Assembly (NCBI GenBank): GCA_002382075.1
Contig: DFZG01000032.1
Coordinates: forward strand, 1 to 19,618
DNA length: 19,618 nt
Direction of reading: 5' to 3'
Source of the DNA: Candidatus Shapirobacteria bacterium UBA4062
GTDB lineage: Bacteria > Patescibacteriota > Microgenomatia > UBA12405
In this document: positions 12,600-19,618 of the stretch, in pieces
Layout of the letters: the number at the start of each line of letters is the position of its first letter
How positions within the stretch are numbered: the stretch's first letter is position 1
Program-made: the position numbers and the translations under genes
Notes under the pieces: model-generated
What the model was told of the DNA's origin: nothing
Databases searched by the model: none
What the model saw: the letters and a program-made list of their open reading frames with translations, nothing else

Positions 12600-13193
12600 T
12601 TAAGAAGTGGTTTGCTTGGCTCGTTTGTCTTGATACATGTTTTGATCAGCCTGGATAAAGGCTTGTTTGAAATTCATGTCTTTTGAAGTAACAGCAAAAC
12701 CACTGGAAAGAGAAATGTTTTCTTGTTTGAGATTATCGGTGATACGATTGATAACCTTGGAGACATCTTCCAGTTGAATTTGAATTAAAATGAGGGCAAA
12801 TTCGTCACCACCGATACGAAAAGGATAGTCAAAAGCCCGGACTTGATCATCGACAGAATGGAGACGAGTGTGGCAGTTGCTTTTTATAACGTCGGCAATT
12901 CTTTTTAAAACTTCGTCACCTTTAGTATGACCATAATTATCGTTGATTTGTTTGAAATTATCAGAGTCAAAAATGACAAGGCCAACGTCGGGGCTATTGT
13001 CTAAATCTTCGGAAATTTTTTCAAAAAGACGACGATTATATAGACCGGTTAGTGAATCTAAGTTAATTTCGGTATCTAATTCAGCTTTTTGTTTTTTTAA
13101 TTTTTCAAGGTCGAGAGCTTTCTGTTTTATATCAGAATAATTAAATCTTTTTTGTTGCCAATGAGATAGTTGAATGTCTTTGGGAAGAGTCAT
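12600..13193 (-). CDS. GGDEF-domain diguanylate cyclase, soluble
   Basis: The 197-residue protein has a short charged helix (about 20-42, coiled-coil-like) followed by a full GGDEF domain: DSLTGLYNRR (46-55), FDSDNFKQINDNYGH (75-89), and the active-site GGDEF at 128-132. The inhibitory RxxD site (RAFD, 119-122) lies exactly 5 residues before GGDEF. An active cyclase making c-di-GMP from two GTP, with product inhibition, is expected. No sensor or membrane domain is attached. The ATG at 13193 has TATAAT 7 nt upstream. Its coding strand is C-rich, opposite to the plus-strand genes nearby, so it lies against the local skew. Confidence 0.9.
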   Translation of the reverse strand: MTLPKDIQLSHWQQKRFNYSDIKQKALDLEKLKKQKAELDTEINLDSLTGLYNRRLFEKISEDLDNSPDVGLVIFDSDNFKQINDNYGHTKGDEVLKRIADVIKSNCHTRLHSVDDQVRAFDYPFRIGGDEFALILIQIQLEDVSKVINRITDNLKQENISLSSGFAVTSKDMNFKQAFIQADQNMYQDKRAKQTTS

Positions 13194-13200
13194 TTTTAAG

Positions 13201-13206
13201 ATTATA
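13201..13206 (-). promoter_or_regulatory. -10 box of a leaderless promoter (GGDEF gene)
   Basis: TATAAT on the minus strand, 7 nt before the ATG at 13193, with no Shine-Dalgarno in between. Confidence 0.5.
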
Positions 13207-13248
13207 ACTTTAATGTTGGATTAAGTACAACCTTGAGAATCAAAAAAA

Positions 13249-13446
13249 CTAGTTACTTTCGGGGATAAGAATCCAGGAAACCAGATAGAAAATAAATCCG
13301 GAGCCGCCAATAATAAACATAAAAGCAAACAACAGTCTGACGAGAGTGACGTCGATGTCAAAGTAATTGGCAAAGGCGAGACAAACGCCGGCAATTTTGC
13401 GATCTTCTTGGGGTCGGGATAGTTTTTTATGATTTTTGGTAGTCAT
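13249..13446 (-). CDS. PspC-domain membrane protein
   Basis: This 65-residue protein is essentially one PspC domain. It has a basic N-terminus, RKIAGVCLAFANYFDIDVTLVRLLFAF (the family's G-V-C-G-ANYFDID-LVRLLF pattern), and one membrane segment (about 38-60) ending in WILIPES. PspC proteins sit in the cytoplasmic membrane and take part in envelope-stress responses in larger bacteria; here the domain stands alone. The start is ATG at 13446 with TATAAT 6 nt upstream. It lies between the GGDEF gene and a divergent envelope-glycosylation gene, which fits an envelope role. Confidence 0.88.
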   Translation of the reverse strand: MTTKNHKKLSRPQEDRKIAGVCLAFANYFDIDVTLVRLLFAFMFIIGGSGFIFYLVSWILIPESN

Positions 13447-13452
13447 AAGTAA

Positions 13453-13458
13453 ATTATA
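13453..13458 (-). promoter_or_regulatory. -10 box of a leaderless promoter (PspC gene)
   Basis: TATAAT on the minus strand, 6 nt before the ATG at 13446. Confidence 0.5.
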
Positions 13459-13484
13459 ACTGATGGGGATAGTTTTTAAATTGA

Positions 13485-13490
13485 TAGAAT
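13485..13490 (+). promoter_or_regulatory. -10 box before the GT-C/deacetylase gene
   Basis: TAGAAT touches the first ATG (13491) but lies 6 nt before the second (13497). By the spacing seen at other genes here, it favours a leaderless start at 13497. No clear -35 box. Confidence 0.35.
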
Positions 13491-13496
13491 ATGGAA

Positions 13497-16355
13497 ATGA
13501 AGAAAGTGGATTGGAAATTGGGATTAATAATAATCGTGGCGGTGGTTTTTAGGTTTTTGAATTATGGGAACAGGTGGATACTTAATCAGGATCAGGCCAG
13601 GGATGCAGTTATGGCAATGTATGGGTTAAAAAATGGAGTCTGGCCGGTAATTGGCTCCCCTTCTTCGGCCGGACCATTTAACTTTGGACCTTGGTACCAC
13701 TGGATAATTATGGTTTGGGAAAAGTTAACTTTTGGGTGGATAATGGGACCTTGGGTGGGATTTACGATTTTGTCGGTGAGTACAGTAGTGGCTTTTTATC
13801 TAATCGGAAAGAAGGTTGAAGGAAAAAGACTGGGAATAATTATGGGGCTGATGGCGGCAGTAGCGACAGGATTAGTGGAAAATGCACCGGATATGCTTAA
13901 TACGGTAATAGTAGGCTGGTCGACGGCTTGGGGAATTTATTTTTTGGTGAAAATGATTGAGGAAAAAAAGAAAACTTGGGGGGTTTTGGGTGGCTTTTTG
14001 ATTGGGCTATCGATGAATTTTCATTTTCAGGCACTGGGGCTGGGGGCGTTGCTGGCGACGGCCATACTGGTAAATAATTTTAAAATGAGAGAAAAAATTA
14101 AGGCGGGAATAATGACGGGGGCGGGGTGGATAGCCAGTTTTGTGCCTCTGATAATTTTTGAGATAAATAATAATTGGGTGTGGATTAAAAGTGTGTTTGA
14201 ATATTACACGGAAGGGGTTAAAAAGTTTTACGTACCGGTAAGATGGCTGACAGAATTGAGGGATTTCTGGCCACAATTGTTTGGCAAAGTGATAGCGGGT
14301 GAGGCAAATTTGGGATATTTAATCTTGGGACTGGGAGTGGTGACAGTATTTTTGTCGAGAAAAAAACTTTTAAAATTGCCAAAATCCTGGTGGGTAATTA
14401 TAATTTCTTTGATAATTTCGGTGTTGGTGATGAGATTTTATAAGGGAGTGAGGTCGAGAGAATATATGATTGCCTTTCACGGATATATTGTTTTTTTGAC
14501 AGCCTGGGCAATAAGCAGAGTTTGGGAATGGAAAAAAATAGTCGGAGGAATATTTTTGGGAATAATTTTGGTTTTAGCTATAAAAAGTAATTGGCAAGTG
14601 ATCTGGAACCAACCAAGCCAAGCAAAAGAGATGTTGGAAATTAAGGCGGAATTGGATAAAGAAATAAAAGGAAATGTAAAAATATTTCACTATAAGCAAT
14701 CGGACATGGTGTCTTTGCCAATTTTTTATTTGTATTACTTGGAAAACAGGGTGGGTGGAGACGGAGAGATAATTAGTTTTTGTGATGGAAATAAATATGA
14801 GTGTCCAAAAGGAGAAATTATTTTAAAAAATAATTATCGAGTGTATAGAGGCAAAGCATTTGAGGACTGGTATCAACTAACGGCCAAAAATATTTATGAC
14901 CGTTTGATGGTGAATTATGGAGGAAAGGAAATTAACTTACCCTCGAAGGTAGTTACAATTGTAAACCCGGTGAGAAGTAGAGAATTGTGGAAAGATAAGA
15001 GTTTGGAGCCAGTGAGGGAACAATACGGGGCAATTTCTAAGTTAGACTTAAAGGCAACCTGGTTACTGCAAGATGAGGTGTTGAGGGATAAAGATTTAAT
15101 GGCGGAAATTAGAAAATTTGATGATAAGCAAGAATTGGGGTTATTTTTGGAAGTGAGTGAAAGTTTGGCAAAAAAGGCCAGAGTTTATTATCCAATTAAC
15201 CGGCCGTGGTACAGTCCGGAAGCGGTGTTTTTGTCGGGATATGAAATATCGGGGCGAAAAAAATTGATTGATGCGATGATGAAAGATTTTAAAAATGAGT
15301 GGGGATATTGGCCAAAATCGGTGGGAGCCTGGTGGATAGATAGTTGGAGTTTGAATTATTTGGAAGAAAAATATGGAATAAAGACAGCCATGATAGTGAC
15401 TGATCAAAAGACGACGGATAGTTATGGAGTCTGGGGTCAATGGTGGGGATATCCTTATTATCCGGCAAAATATAATATTTTGGCTCCGGGAAAATCTGAG
15501 GTACTAGTAATTCAGTGGGCACTGAGAGATCCAGAATTGGCGTTTGCGGGTGAAGGACCAAAAACATCAAATTATTCGATACAGGCTAATGATTATATTA
15601 GTCAGGGATTGGATACAAATTATTTTGAAAAATTAGCCAACATTTATTTTGACGAAAGGAATGAGTTGGGACAAATTACAGTGGGACTGGAAACGGGAAT
15701 TGAAAGTGTGGGTTTTATTGATGAATACAAAAAACAGTTGGATTGGATAAAGAAAAACGAAATTGCTGATGTGAATATGTCGGAAATAGAGGAAATTTAC
15801 AGAATGACGTATGGTGGGAAAAATCCGGATGAAGTAAGAATTGGCGAATGGTTGATGACCCCTGAATTTAGAGAAAATAAAATTCTGGGAGAAAGAATTG
15901 AATATAAAGAAAATATGGCATTTGAGGATTACTTTGAAAAAGACGATCAAACTTTTTTGAATAGAATTTATAGCGGGGAAAATCTGGTTAGAAGTAAAAG
16001 GGTTAATGTGTTTGTTTTGGGAATAATATTGTTGGGAGGAATTGGAATTTTTAGCAAAATTAATTTGTGGCCTTTGGTGGTAGGAATGTTTTTAATAAAA
16101 ATATTGGGGCAATTAAGATATAGCGTGGTAGAAGGAGAAAGAATGATGGGGTTTTTGGTTGACAGATTAAGGTTTGTGGGAATGACGGATAAATTGAGAT
16201 TGGTAAACGAAGACTTGTCCAATCTAGTGGCACAAACAATGTTGAAAATAGAAATCAGAGATATCTATTATCTAGGATTGGCGGTGATTTGGTTAATAAT
16301 TGGATTGGCTTATGGAAAATACTTTAAGAATAAACAAGGTAAAAAAACTGATTAA
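13497..16355 (+). CDS. GT-C membrane glycosyltransferase fused to polysaccharide-deacetylase-like domain
   Basis: The protein has 952 residues from ATG 13497; ATG 13491 would add two. Residues 1 to about 380 form a multi-pass membrane domain of the GT-C (ArnT/PMT-like) type, with an acidic loop after the first segment (NQDQARDAVMAMYGL) where the catalytic Asp lies. A NodB/polysaccharide-deacetylase-like beta/alpha region follows at about 500-760 (DLKATWLLQDEVLRD, ELGLFLEV, KSVGAWWIDSWSLNYLEEKYGI). One or two membrane segments come near the C-terminus. The usual deacetylase metal His-Asp set is not obvious, so that domain may be non-catalytic. It probably uses polyprenyl-linked sugar at the outer membrane face for envelope glycans. 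Its last 44 nt overlap trmH. Confidence 0.7.
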   Translation: MKKVDWKLGLIIIVAVVFRFLNYGNRWILNQDQARDAVMAMYGLKNGVWPVIGSPSSAGPFNFGPWYHWIIMVWEKLTFGWIMGPWVGFTILSVSTVVAFYLIGKKVEGKRLGIIMGLMAAVATGLVENAPDMLNTVIVGWSTAWGIYFLVKMIEEKKKTWGVLGGFLIGLSMNFHFQALGLGALLATAILVNNFKMREKIKAGIMTGAGWIASFVPLIIFEINNNWVWIKSVFEYYTEGVKKFYVPVRWLTELRDFWPQLFGKVIAGEANLGYLILGLGVVTVFLSRKKLLKLPKSWWVIIISLIISVLVMRFYKGVRSREYMIAFHGYIVFLTAWAISRVWEWKKIVGGIFLGIILVLAIKSNWQVIWNQPSQAKEMLEIKAELDKEIKGNVKIFHYKQSDMVSLPIFYLYYLENRVGGDGEIISFCDGNKYECPKGEIILKNNYRVYRGKAFEDWYQLTAKNIYDRLMVNYGGKEINLPSKVVTIVNPVRSRELWKDKSLEPVREQYGAISKLDLKATWLLQDEVLRDKDLMAEIRKFDDKQELGLFLEVSESLAKKARVYYPINRPWYSPEAVFLSGYEISGRKKLIDAMMKDFKNEWGYWPKSVGAWWIDSWSLNYLEEKYGIKTAMIVTDQKTTDSYGVWGQWWGYPYYPAKYNILAPGKSEVLVIQWALRDPELAFAGEGPKTSNYSIQANDYISQGLDTNYFEKLANIYFDERNELGQITVGLETGIESVGFIDEYKKQLDWIKKNEIADVNMSEIEEIYRMTYGGKNPDEVRIGEWLMTPEFRENKILGERIEYKENMAFEDYFEKDDQTFLNRIYSGENLVRSKRVNVFVLGIILLGGIGIFSKINLWPLVVGMFLIKILGQLRYSVVEGERMMGFLVDRLRFVGMTDKLRLVNEDLSNLVAQTMLKIEIRDIYYLGLAVIWLIIGLAYGKYFKNKQGKKTD

Positions 16356-16899
16356 CAACAGACAAGAAGGAATAATTATTATGGAGGATGTCCATGATCC
16401 GCATAATGTGCAGGCGGTGGTGAGGACGGCTGAGGGTTTGGGGTTTGGAAAAATTGGTTTGATTTTTGAAAAGGAAAAACCGTTTAATCCAAAAACAGTG
16501 GGAAAGACGAGTTCGAGTAGTGCCAATAAATGGGTAGAATATGAAATATTCAGTTCAAGTAAAAAGGCTTTTGAGTTATTAAAGAGGAGAAACTACGAAA
16601 TAGTGGTGAGCGTGTTGGACAAAGAAGCGGAGAGTCTTTATAAATCAGATTTGAGGGCGAAAAAAATAGCTTTGGTGATGGGAAATGAACACAGTGGGGT
16701 AAGCAAAACAGCCATAAAAATGGCGGATAGAAAAGTATATATTCCAATGGAGGGAATGGTGCAAAGTTTTAATATTTCGGTGGCGGCGGGAATAATGATG
16801 TATGAAGTTAAAAGACAGAGGGAAGAAGTGGGAATAAAAAAATATAAATTAGAGGAAAAAGAAAAAGAAGGTTTGGTTAAAAAAATTATTTGGCAGTAA
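16312..16899 (+). CDS. trmH: TrmH-family (SpoU) tRNA/rRNA 2'-O-methyltransferase
   Basis: The protein has 195 residues from ATG 16312; a TTG at 16300 gives 4 more. It contains all three SPOUT motifs: MEDVHDPHNVQAVVRTAEGLGF (motif 1 with the catalytic Arg), ALVMGNEHSGVS (motif 2) and IPMEGMVQSFNISVAAGIMMYE (motif 3). The N-terminal LINNRQEGIIIMEDVHDPHN and the order of motifs resemble E. coli TrmH, which methylates G18 of tRNA with SAM; an rRNA target cannot be excluded. It overlaps the membrane glycosyltransferase by 44 nt, so it is probably expressed from the same transcript. Its 3' end overlaps the convergent RNase HII gene by 14 nt. Confidence 0.88.
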   Translation: MENTLRINKVKKLINNRQEGIIIMEDVHDPHNVQAVVRTAEGLGFGKIGLIFEKEKPFNPKTVGKTSSSSANKWVEYEIFSSSKKAFELLKRRNYEIVVSVLDKEAESLYKSDLRAKKIALVMGNEHSGVSKTAIKMADRKVYIPMEGMVQSFNISVAAGIMMYEVKRQREEVGIKKYKLEEKEKEGLVKKIIWQ

Positions 16900-17515
16900 G
16901 TTTTATGAGGGGACGGTAGGAATATCGATGGATAGGACAAGGACCGTGGGTTTGAAGAGCCAAAAGATGCTGGCGGGTGCCATAACCCTTGTGTTTATCA
17001 AAGCCATATTGGGGATAAAACTGGTGATACTCGATCATTTTTAGGTCACGGACAACTTTGGCAATAATAGAGGCGGAGGCGACGGAAAAAGTTTTGGAGT
17101 CGGCAGAAACAAGTGATTTAATCTGAGGGGAAGCAAAATTAAACTTGCCATCGACAAGAGCAAAATCAAAAAGGGAGCGAAAGTGAATAAGGGCGGAATT
17201 AATCAGAGAATCAATGGCGAAGGTAATCCCCTGCTCGTCAATGGTTTTGGAGGAGGCGGAGAATACTTTGAAATCAAAGCCTTGGTTTTTAAACTCTTTG
17301 GCTATAGATTGGCGCTGACTAGGAGATAATTTTTTGGAATCACGGACTTTGAGTTTTTGAAATAAATCTAAGTCAAAATTATTTAAATCGATTAAGAAGG
17401 CACCGATGTTTACCGGACCAGCCCAAGGACCACGACCAACCTCGTCAATACCCAGCAAAAAGCGGGTATTGGTGGGAAGAAGTGATTTTTCAAAATCTAG
17501 ATCGGGATTAATCAT
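16886..17515 (-). CDS. rnhB: Ribonuclease HII
   Basis: This 209-residue protein, full length for the family, has the N-terminal catalytic GIDEVGRGPWAGP with the Asp-Glu pair, RDSKKLSPSQR, LVDGKF with the third acidic residue, and DSKTFSVASASIIAKVVRD with the fourth. HKGYGTRQHLLAL follows near the C-terminus. It cleaves the RNA strand of RNA-DNA hybrids and single ribonucleotides in DNA, and acts in the cytoplasm. The ATG is at 17515, with TAAAAT 11 nt upstream, giving a leader of only a few bases. It is convergent with trmH, the stops overlapping by 14 nt. Confidence 0.95.
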   Translation of the reverse strand: MINPDLDFEKSLLPTNTRFLLGIDEVGRGPWAGPVNIGAFLIDLNNFDLDLFQKLKVRDSKKLSPSQRQSIAKEFKNQGFDFKVFSASSKTIDEQGITFAIDSLINSALIHFRSLFDFALVDGKFNFASPQIKSLVSADSKTFSVASASIIAKVVRDLKMIEYHQFYPQYGFDKHKGYGTRQHLLALQTHGPCPIHRYSYRPLIKLTAK

Positions 17516-17536
17516 GGTGTAAGGGTATTTTATGTT

Positions 17537-17542
17537 TATAAT
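17537..17542 (+). promoter_or_regulatory. -10 box of a leaderless promoter (61-aa gene)
   Basis: TATAAT lies 6 nt before the ATG at 17549. The promoter is divergent from rnhB. Confidence 0.5.
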
Positions 17543-17548
17543 TTAAAA

Positions 17549-17734
17549 ATGGAAACAGATGATTTTTTGAAAAAACTAAAAAATACTTATTCAAACTCGG
17601 AAAATACTGAATCAGAGGAGAGAGTGGAAGGGAAAATTCCTCACAGGCCATTTGGACAGGGATATATCAGAAGAGGCAGAAAGTTTGATGAATTAAGTAC
17701 CCAAGAAAAATTGATAATTACCTACAGAAAATAG
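17549..17734 (+). CDS. Small hydrophilic protein of unknown function
   Basis: The 61-residue product begins METDDFLKKLKNTY, has an acidic middle rich in Ser, Asn and Glu, and a basic Gly/Arg stretch (GQGYIRRGRK) before a short helical tail. There is no signal peptide, membrane segment or known motif. A well-placed TATAAT box, codon use like its neighbours (A- and G-rich) and a 38-nt gap to pepF support it being a real gene. I do not recognise the family. The Arg/Gly stretch could bind nucleic acid, but that is a guess. Confidence 0.6.
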   Translation: METDDFLKKLKNTYSNSENTESEERVEGKIPHRPFGQGYIRRGRKFDELSTQEKLIITYRK

Positions 17735-17761
17735 AAAGTGAAGGAAAAGATAGAAGCGGGG

Positions 17762-17767
17762 TAAAAT
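17762..17767 (+). promoter_or_regulatory. -10 box before pepF
   Basis: TAAAAT lies 5 nt before the ATG at 17773, another leaderless arrangement. pepF may also be read through from the small gene upstream. Confidence 0.35.
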
Positions 17768-17772
17768 AGACT

Positions 17773-19542
17773 ATGAAGAAAAAAATAAAAACATGGAATC
17801 TGGATGATATTTTCAAACAAGAAGAGTTTGAAGTAAGGCTAGAAAAAGTAAAAACGGAAATTGACAAAATCGATGAATGGGTAAAAAAACTTGAACCGAA
17901 AATGAGTAAAGATGAGTTTAAAAAATTGATGGAGTTCGGGGAAAATTTGGGAGAGGAATTTTCGAGATTAGCCTATTTGCCAGGACTAATGGAAGCGGCG
18001 GATCAAAAAAACAAGCGGGCAAAAATAATGAAATCAAAGGTGGATTTGGTAGCGATTGAACTGAGTCGAAAAATGAGAGTGATTGGTTTTTGGTTGAAAG
18101 GAATTGAGCAAAAAGGGGTAAAAAAGTTAGACGATAAAAGAGCAAAAGAATTATTTGCAGTCATCCCTGATTTGGAATACAACTTAAATTATTCAAGAGA
18201 GGCAGCAAAATATAACTTAAAAATCAGAGAAGAAGAAATTGTGGATAATAAGGATTTAAATGGGGTGGGGGTACTGACTGATTTGAGAGAAATGATAGAA
18301 ATGGACTTGGAATATAAAGTGGAGGGGAAGATAATAAAAACTCAAGCGGAATTGACAAAACTTTTTTATTCTAAAAAAGCAAAGGTGAGAGAAGGGGCCT
18401 ATAAAAGCATGTTTATGACTCACAAAAAGGAAATTGATAAATTTTTTGCAATTTATCAGGCGGTAGTGAGAGATTGGGATTATGAAGCAAAAATAAGGGG
18501 TTATAAAAGCCCTATTTCGATGAGAAATTTTGGGAATCAAATTAGTGATGAGGTAATTGAGAACTTGTTGGCGGCGGTGAAAGAAAAAAGAGGAGTATTT
18601 CAAAGATTTTTTGAATACAAAGCCAAAACCATGAATACCAAAAGACTAAAGAGGTTTGACTTGTACGCCCCAAAACCGGGAGGGGTAAAAGAAAAAGAAT
18701 ATAAATACGAGGAGGCGGTAAAAATAGTGTTGGAAGTTTTTGGAGAGTTTAATATTAAGTGGAGGGAGGCAGCGGAAAAAATATTAAAAGAGGAACATGT
18801 AGATGTGTGGCCAAGAATTAACAAAACTAATGGAGCATTTTGTGCGACAGTATCGCCAAAAATTAGTCCTTATGTGCTGCTGAATCATACCGGTAGCTTG
18901 AGAGATGTATACACCTTGGCTCATGAACTGGGTCATGGAATCCATTCTTTACTGGCAAACAAACATTATCCGAGTATTCAGAGTGCAAATTTGCCGCTAG
19001 CGGAAACGGCGTCGACTTTGGGAGAGACAATTTTGTTTGAAAAAATATTATCAAAAGAAAAAGATAAGGAAAAAAGAAAATCAATGCTGTGGAACAAGAT
19101 GGCGGATTCGTATGCGACTATATTGAGACAAAATTATTTTGTGTTGTTTGAAATAGAAGCGCATGAAATGATAAGCCGAGGGTCAAATGAAAAAGAATTG
19201 GCTGACTTGTGGCTGAAAAACTTAAAACACCAGTTTGGAAAATCAGTGGAAGTTGATAAAGTATTTGGTTATGAATGGAGTTATATTTCGCATATAGTGA
19301 ATAGTCCTTTTTACTGTTATGCCTATAATTTTGGAGAATTGTTGGCTTTGTCGATTTATATGGAGTATAAGGAAAAAGGAAATGAAGTAGCCAAAAAAGT
19401 GAACCGAATTTTGGCGGCGGGCGGGAGCGAGGATCCAATTAAACTGTTGAAAAAGGAGGGATTTGAGGTGGATAAAAAGGAATTTTGGGAAAAAGGTTTT
19501 GAAGTTATTAGGAAATGGCAGGAGGCGCTTGAAAAAGAATAA
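17773..19542 (+). CDS. pepF: Oligoendopeptidase F (M3 family)
   Basis: This 589-residue protein, normal for PepF, has a long helical N-terminal part and the M3 zinc site HELGHGIH at about 384-391, with the third ligand Glu in LPLAETASTLGE about 25 residues on. NHTGSLRDVYTLAHELGHG upstream and the Tyr/His-rich segment near the C-terminus (WSYISHIVNSPFYCYAYNFGELL) match the substrate and transition-state residues of the family. It cleaves short peptides (about 7-17 residues) in the cytoplasm, in line with peptide recycling in an organism with few biosynthetic pathways. The gene is strongly A/G-rich like the others on this strand. Confidence 0.93.
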   Translation: MKKKIKTWNLDDIFKQEEFEVRLEKVKTEIDKIDEWVKKLEPKMSKDEFKKLMEFGENLGEEFSRLAYLPGLMEAADQKNKRAKIMKSKVDLVAIELSRKMRVIGFWLKGIEQKGVKKLDDKRAKELFAVIPDLEYNLNYSREAAKYNLKIREEEIVDNKDLNGVGVLTDLREMIEMDLEYKVEGKIIKTQAELTKLFYSKKAKVREGAYKSMFMTHKKEIDKFFAIYQAVVRDWDYEAKIRGYKSPISMRNFGNQISDEVIENLLAAVKEKRGVFQRFFEYKAKTMNTKRLKRFDLYAPKPGGVKEKEYKYEEAVKIVLEVFGEFNIKWREAAEKILKEEHVDVWPRINKTNGAFCATVSPKISPYVLLNHTGSLRDVYTLAHELGHGIHSLLANKHYPSIQSANLPLAETASTLGETILFEKILSKEKDKEKRKSMLWNKMADSYATILRQNYFVLFEIEAHEMISRGSNEKELADLWLKNLKHQFGKSVEVDKVFGYEWSYISHIVNSPFYCYAYNFGELLALSIYMEYKEKGNEVAKKVNRILAAGGSEDPIKLLKKEGFEVDKKEFWEKGFEVIRKWQEALEKE

Positions 19543-19610
19543 AATCGTACTATAATGGTAGTATATACTATTTAGTTAGTTGGATTACAGAAGAAATTTG
19601 TGAGCTAGGT

Positions 19611-19616
19611 TATAAT
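19611..19616 (+). promoter_or_regulatory. -10 box at the right edge
   Basis: A TATAAT sits 2 nt from the window end. By the spacing seen at other genes here, a plus-strand start codon would be expected about 6 nt later, outside the window. Confidence 0.35.
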
Positions 19617-19618
19617 TT

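Overview
The window most likely comes from a Patescibacteria (candidate phyla radiation) genome, probably Microgenomates-like. The DNA is AT-rich, genes are packed with overlaps, the proteins are short and divergent, and the standard genetic code is used. A long GT-C/deacetylase membrane protein, small GIY-YIG proteins next to a tRNA, and PepF, TrmH and RNase HII of compact type all fit that picture. The lineage is an inference from gene style, not a proven placement.

Layout. Bases 1-1730 hold a partial gene, an unknown membrane protein with a CxxC motif, and an HExxH peptidase. Bases 1941-3228 are a two-gene polyamine operon, bpsA then speD, on the minus strand. Back to back with it is a divergent KsgA/Erm-type rRNA dimethylase on the plus strand. 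Bases 4292-11330 are one long minus-strand operon with a structured leader RNA. Its order is QueF-like protein, YhhQ-type transporter, QueC, NodU-type carbamoyltransferase, family 2 glycosyltransferase, SHMT-like PLP enzyme, 2-phosphoglycerate-kinase-like P-loop kinase, APH-like phosphotransferase. Bases 11400-12600 contain a GIY-YIG gene fragment, two intact GIY-YIG genes, a tRNA-Ser(GGA) with a terminator, and a cluster of GC-rich hairpin repeats. From 12600 to the end lie a GGDEF protein, a PspC-domain protein, the GT-C/deacetylase fusion, TrmH, RNase HII, a small unknown gene and oligoendopeptidase F. In this right part the plus strand is strongly G-rich over C; left of about 12.6 kb that skew is nearly absent.

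The most striking item is the 7 kb operon. It joins three 7-deazaguanine (queuosine-precursor) proteins to a set of enzymes (SHMT-like, carbamoyltransferase, APH-like kinase) also found together in capuramycin-type nucleoside antibiotic clusters. Its leader carries two consecutive RNA elements with the same architecture and one covarying base pair, followed by an intrinsic terminator just before the first gene. That is the layout of a tandem riboswitch. The SHMT-like gene has an in-frame TAA at codon 30, so the pathway may be decaying, or the base may be an assembly error.

At least eight other transcription units have a TATAAT-like box 5-8 nt before the start codon and no Shine-Dalgarno sequence. 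This suggests leaderless mRNAs are the rule here and makes the long leader of the 7-deazaguanine operon stand out further.
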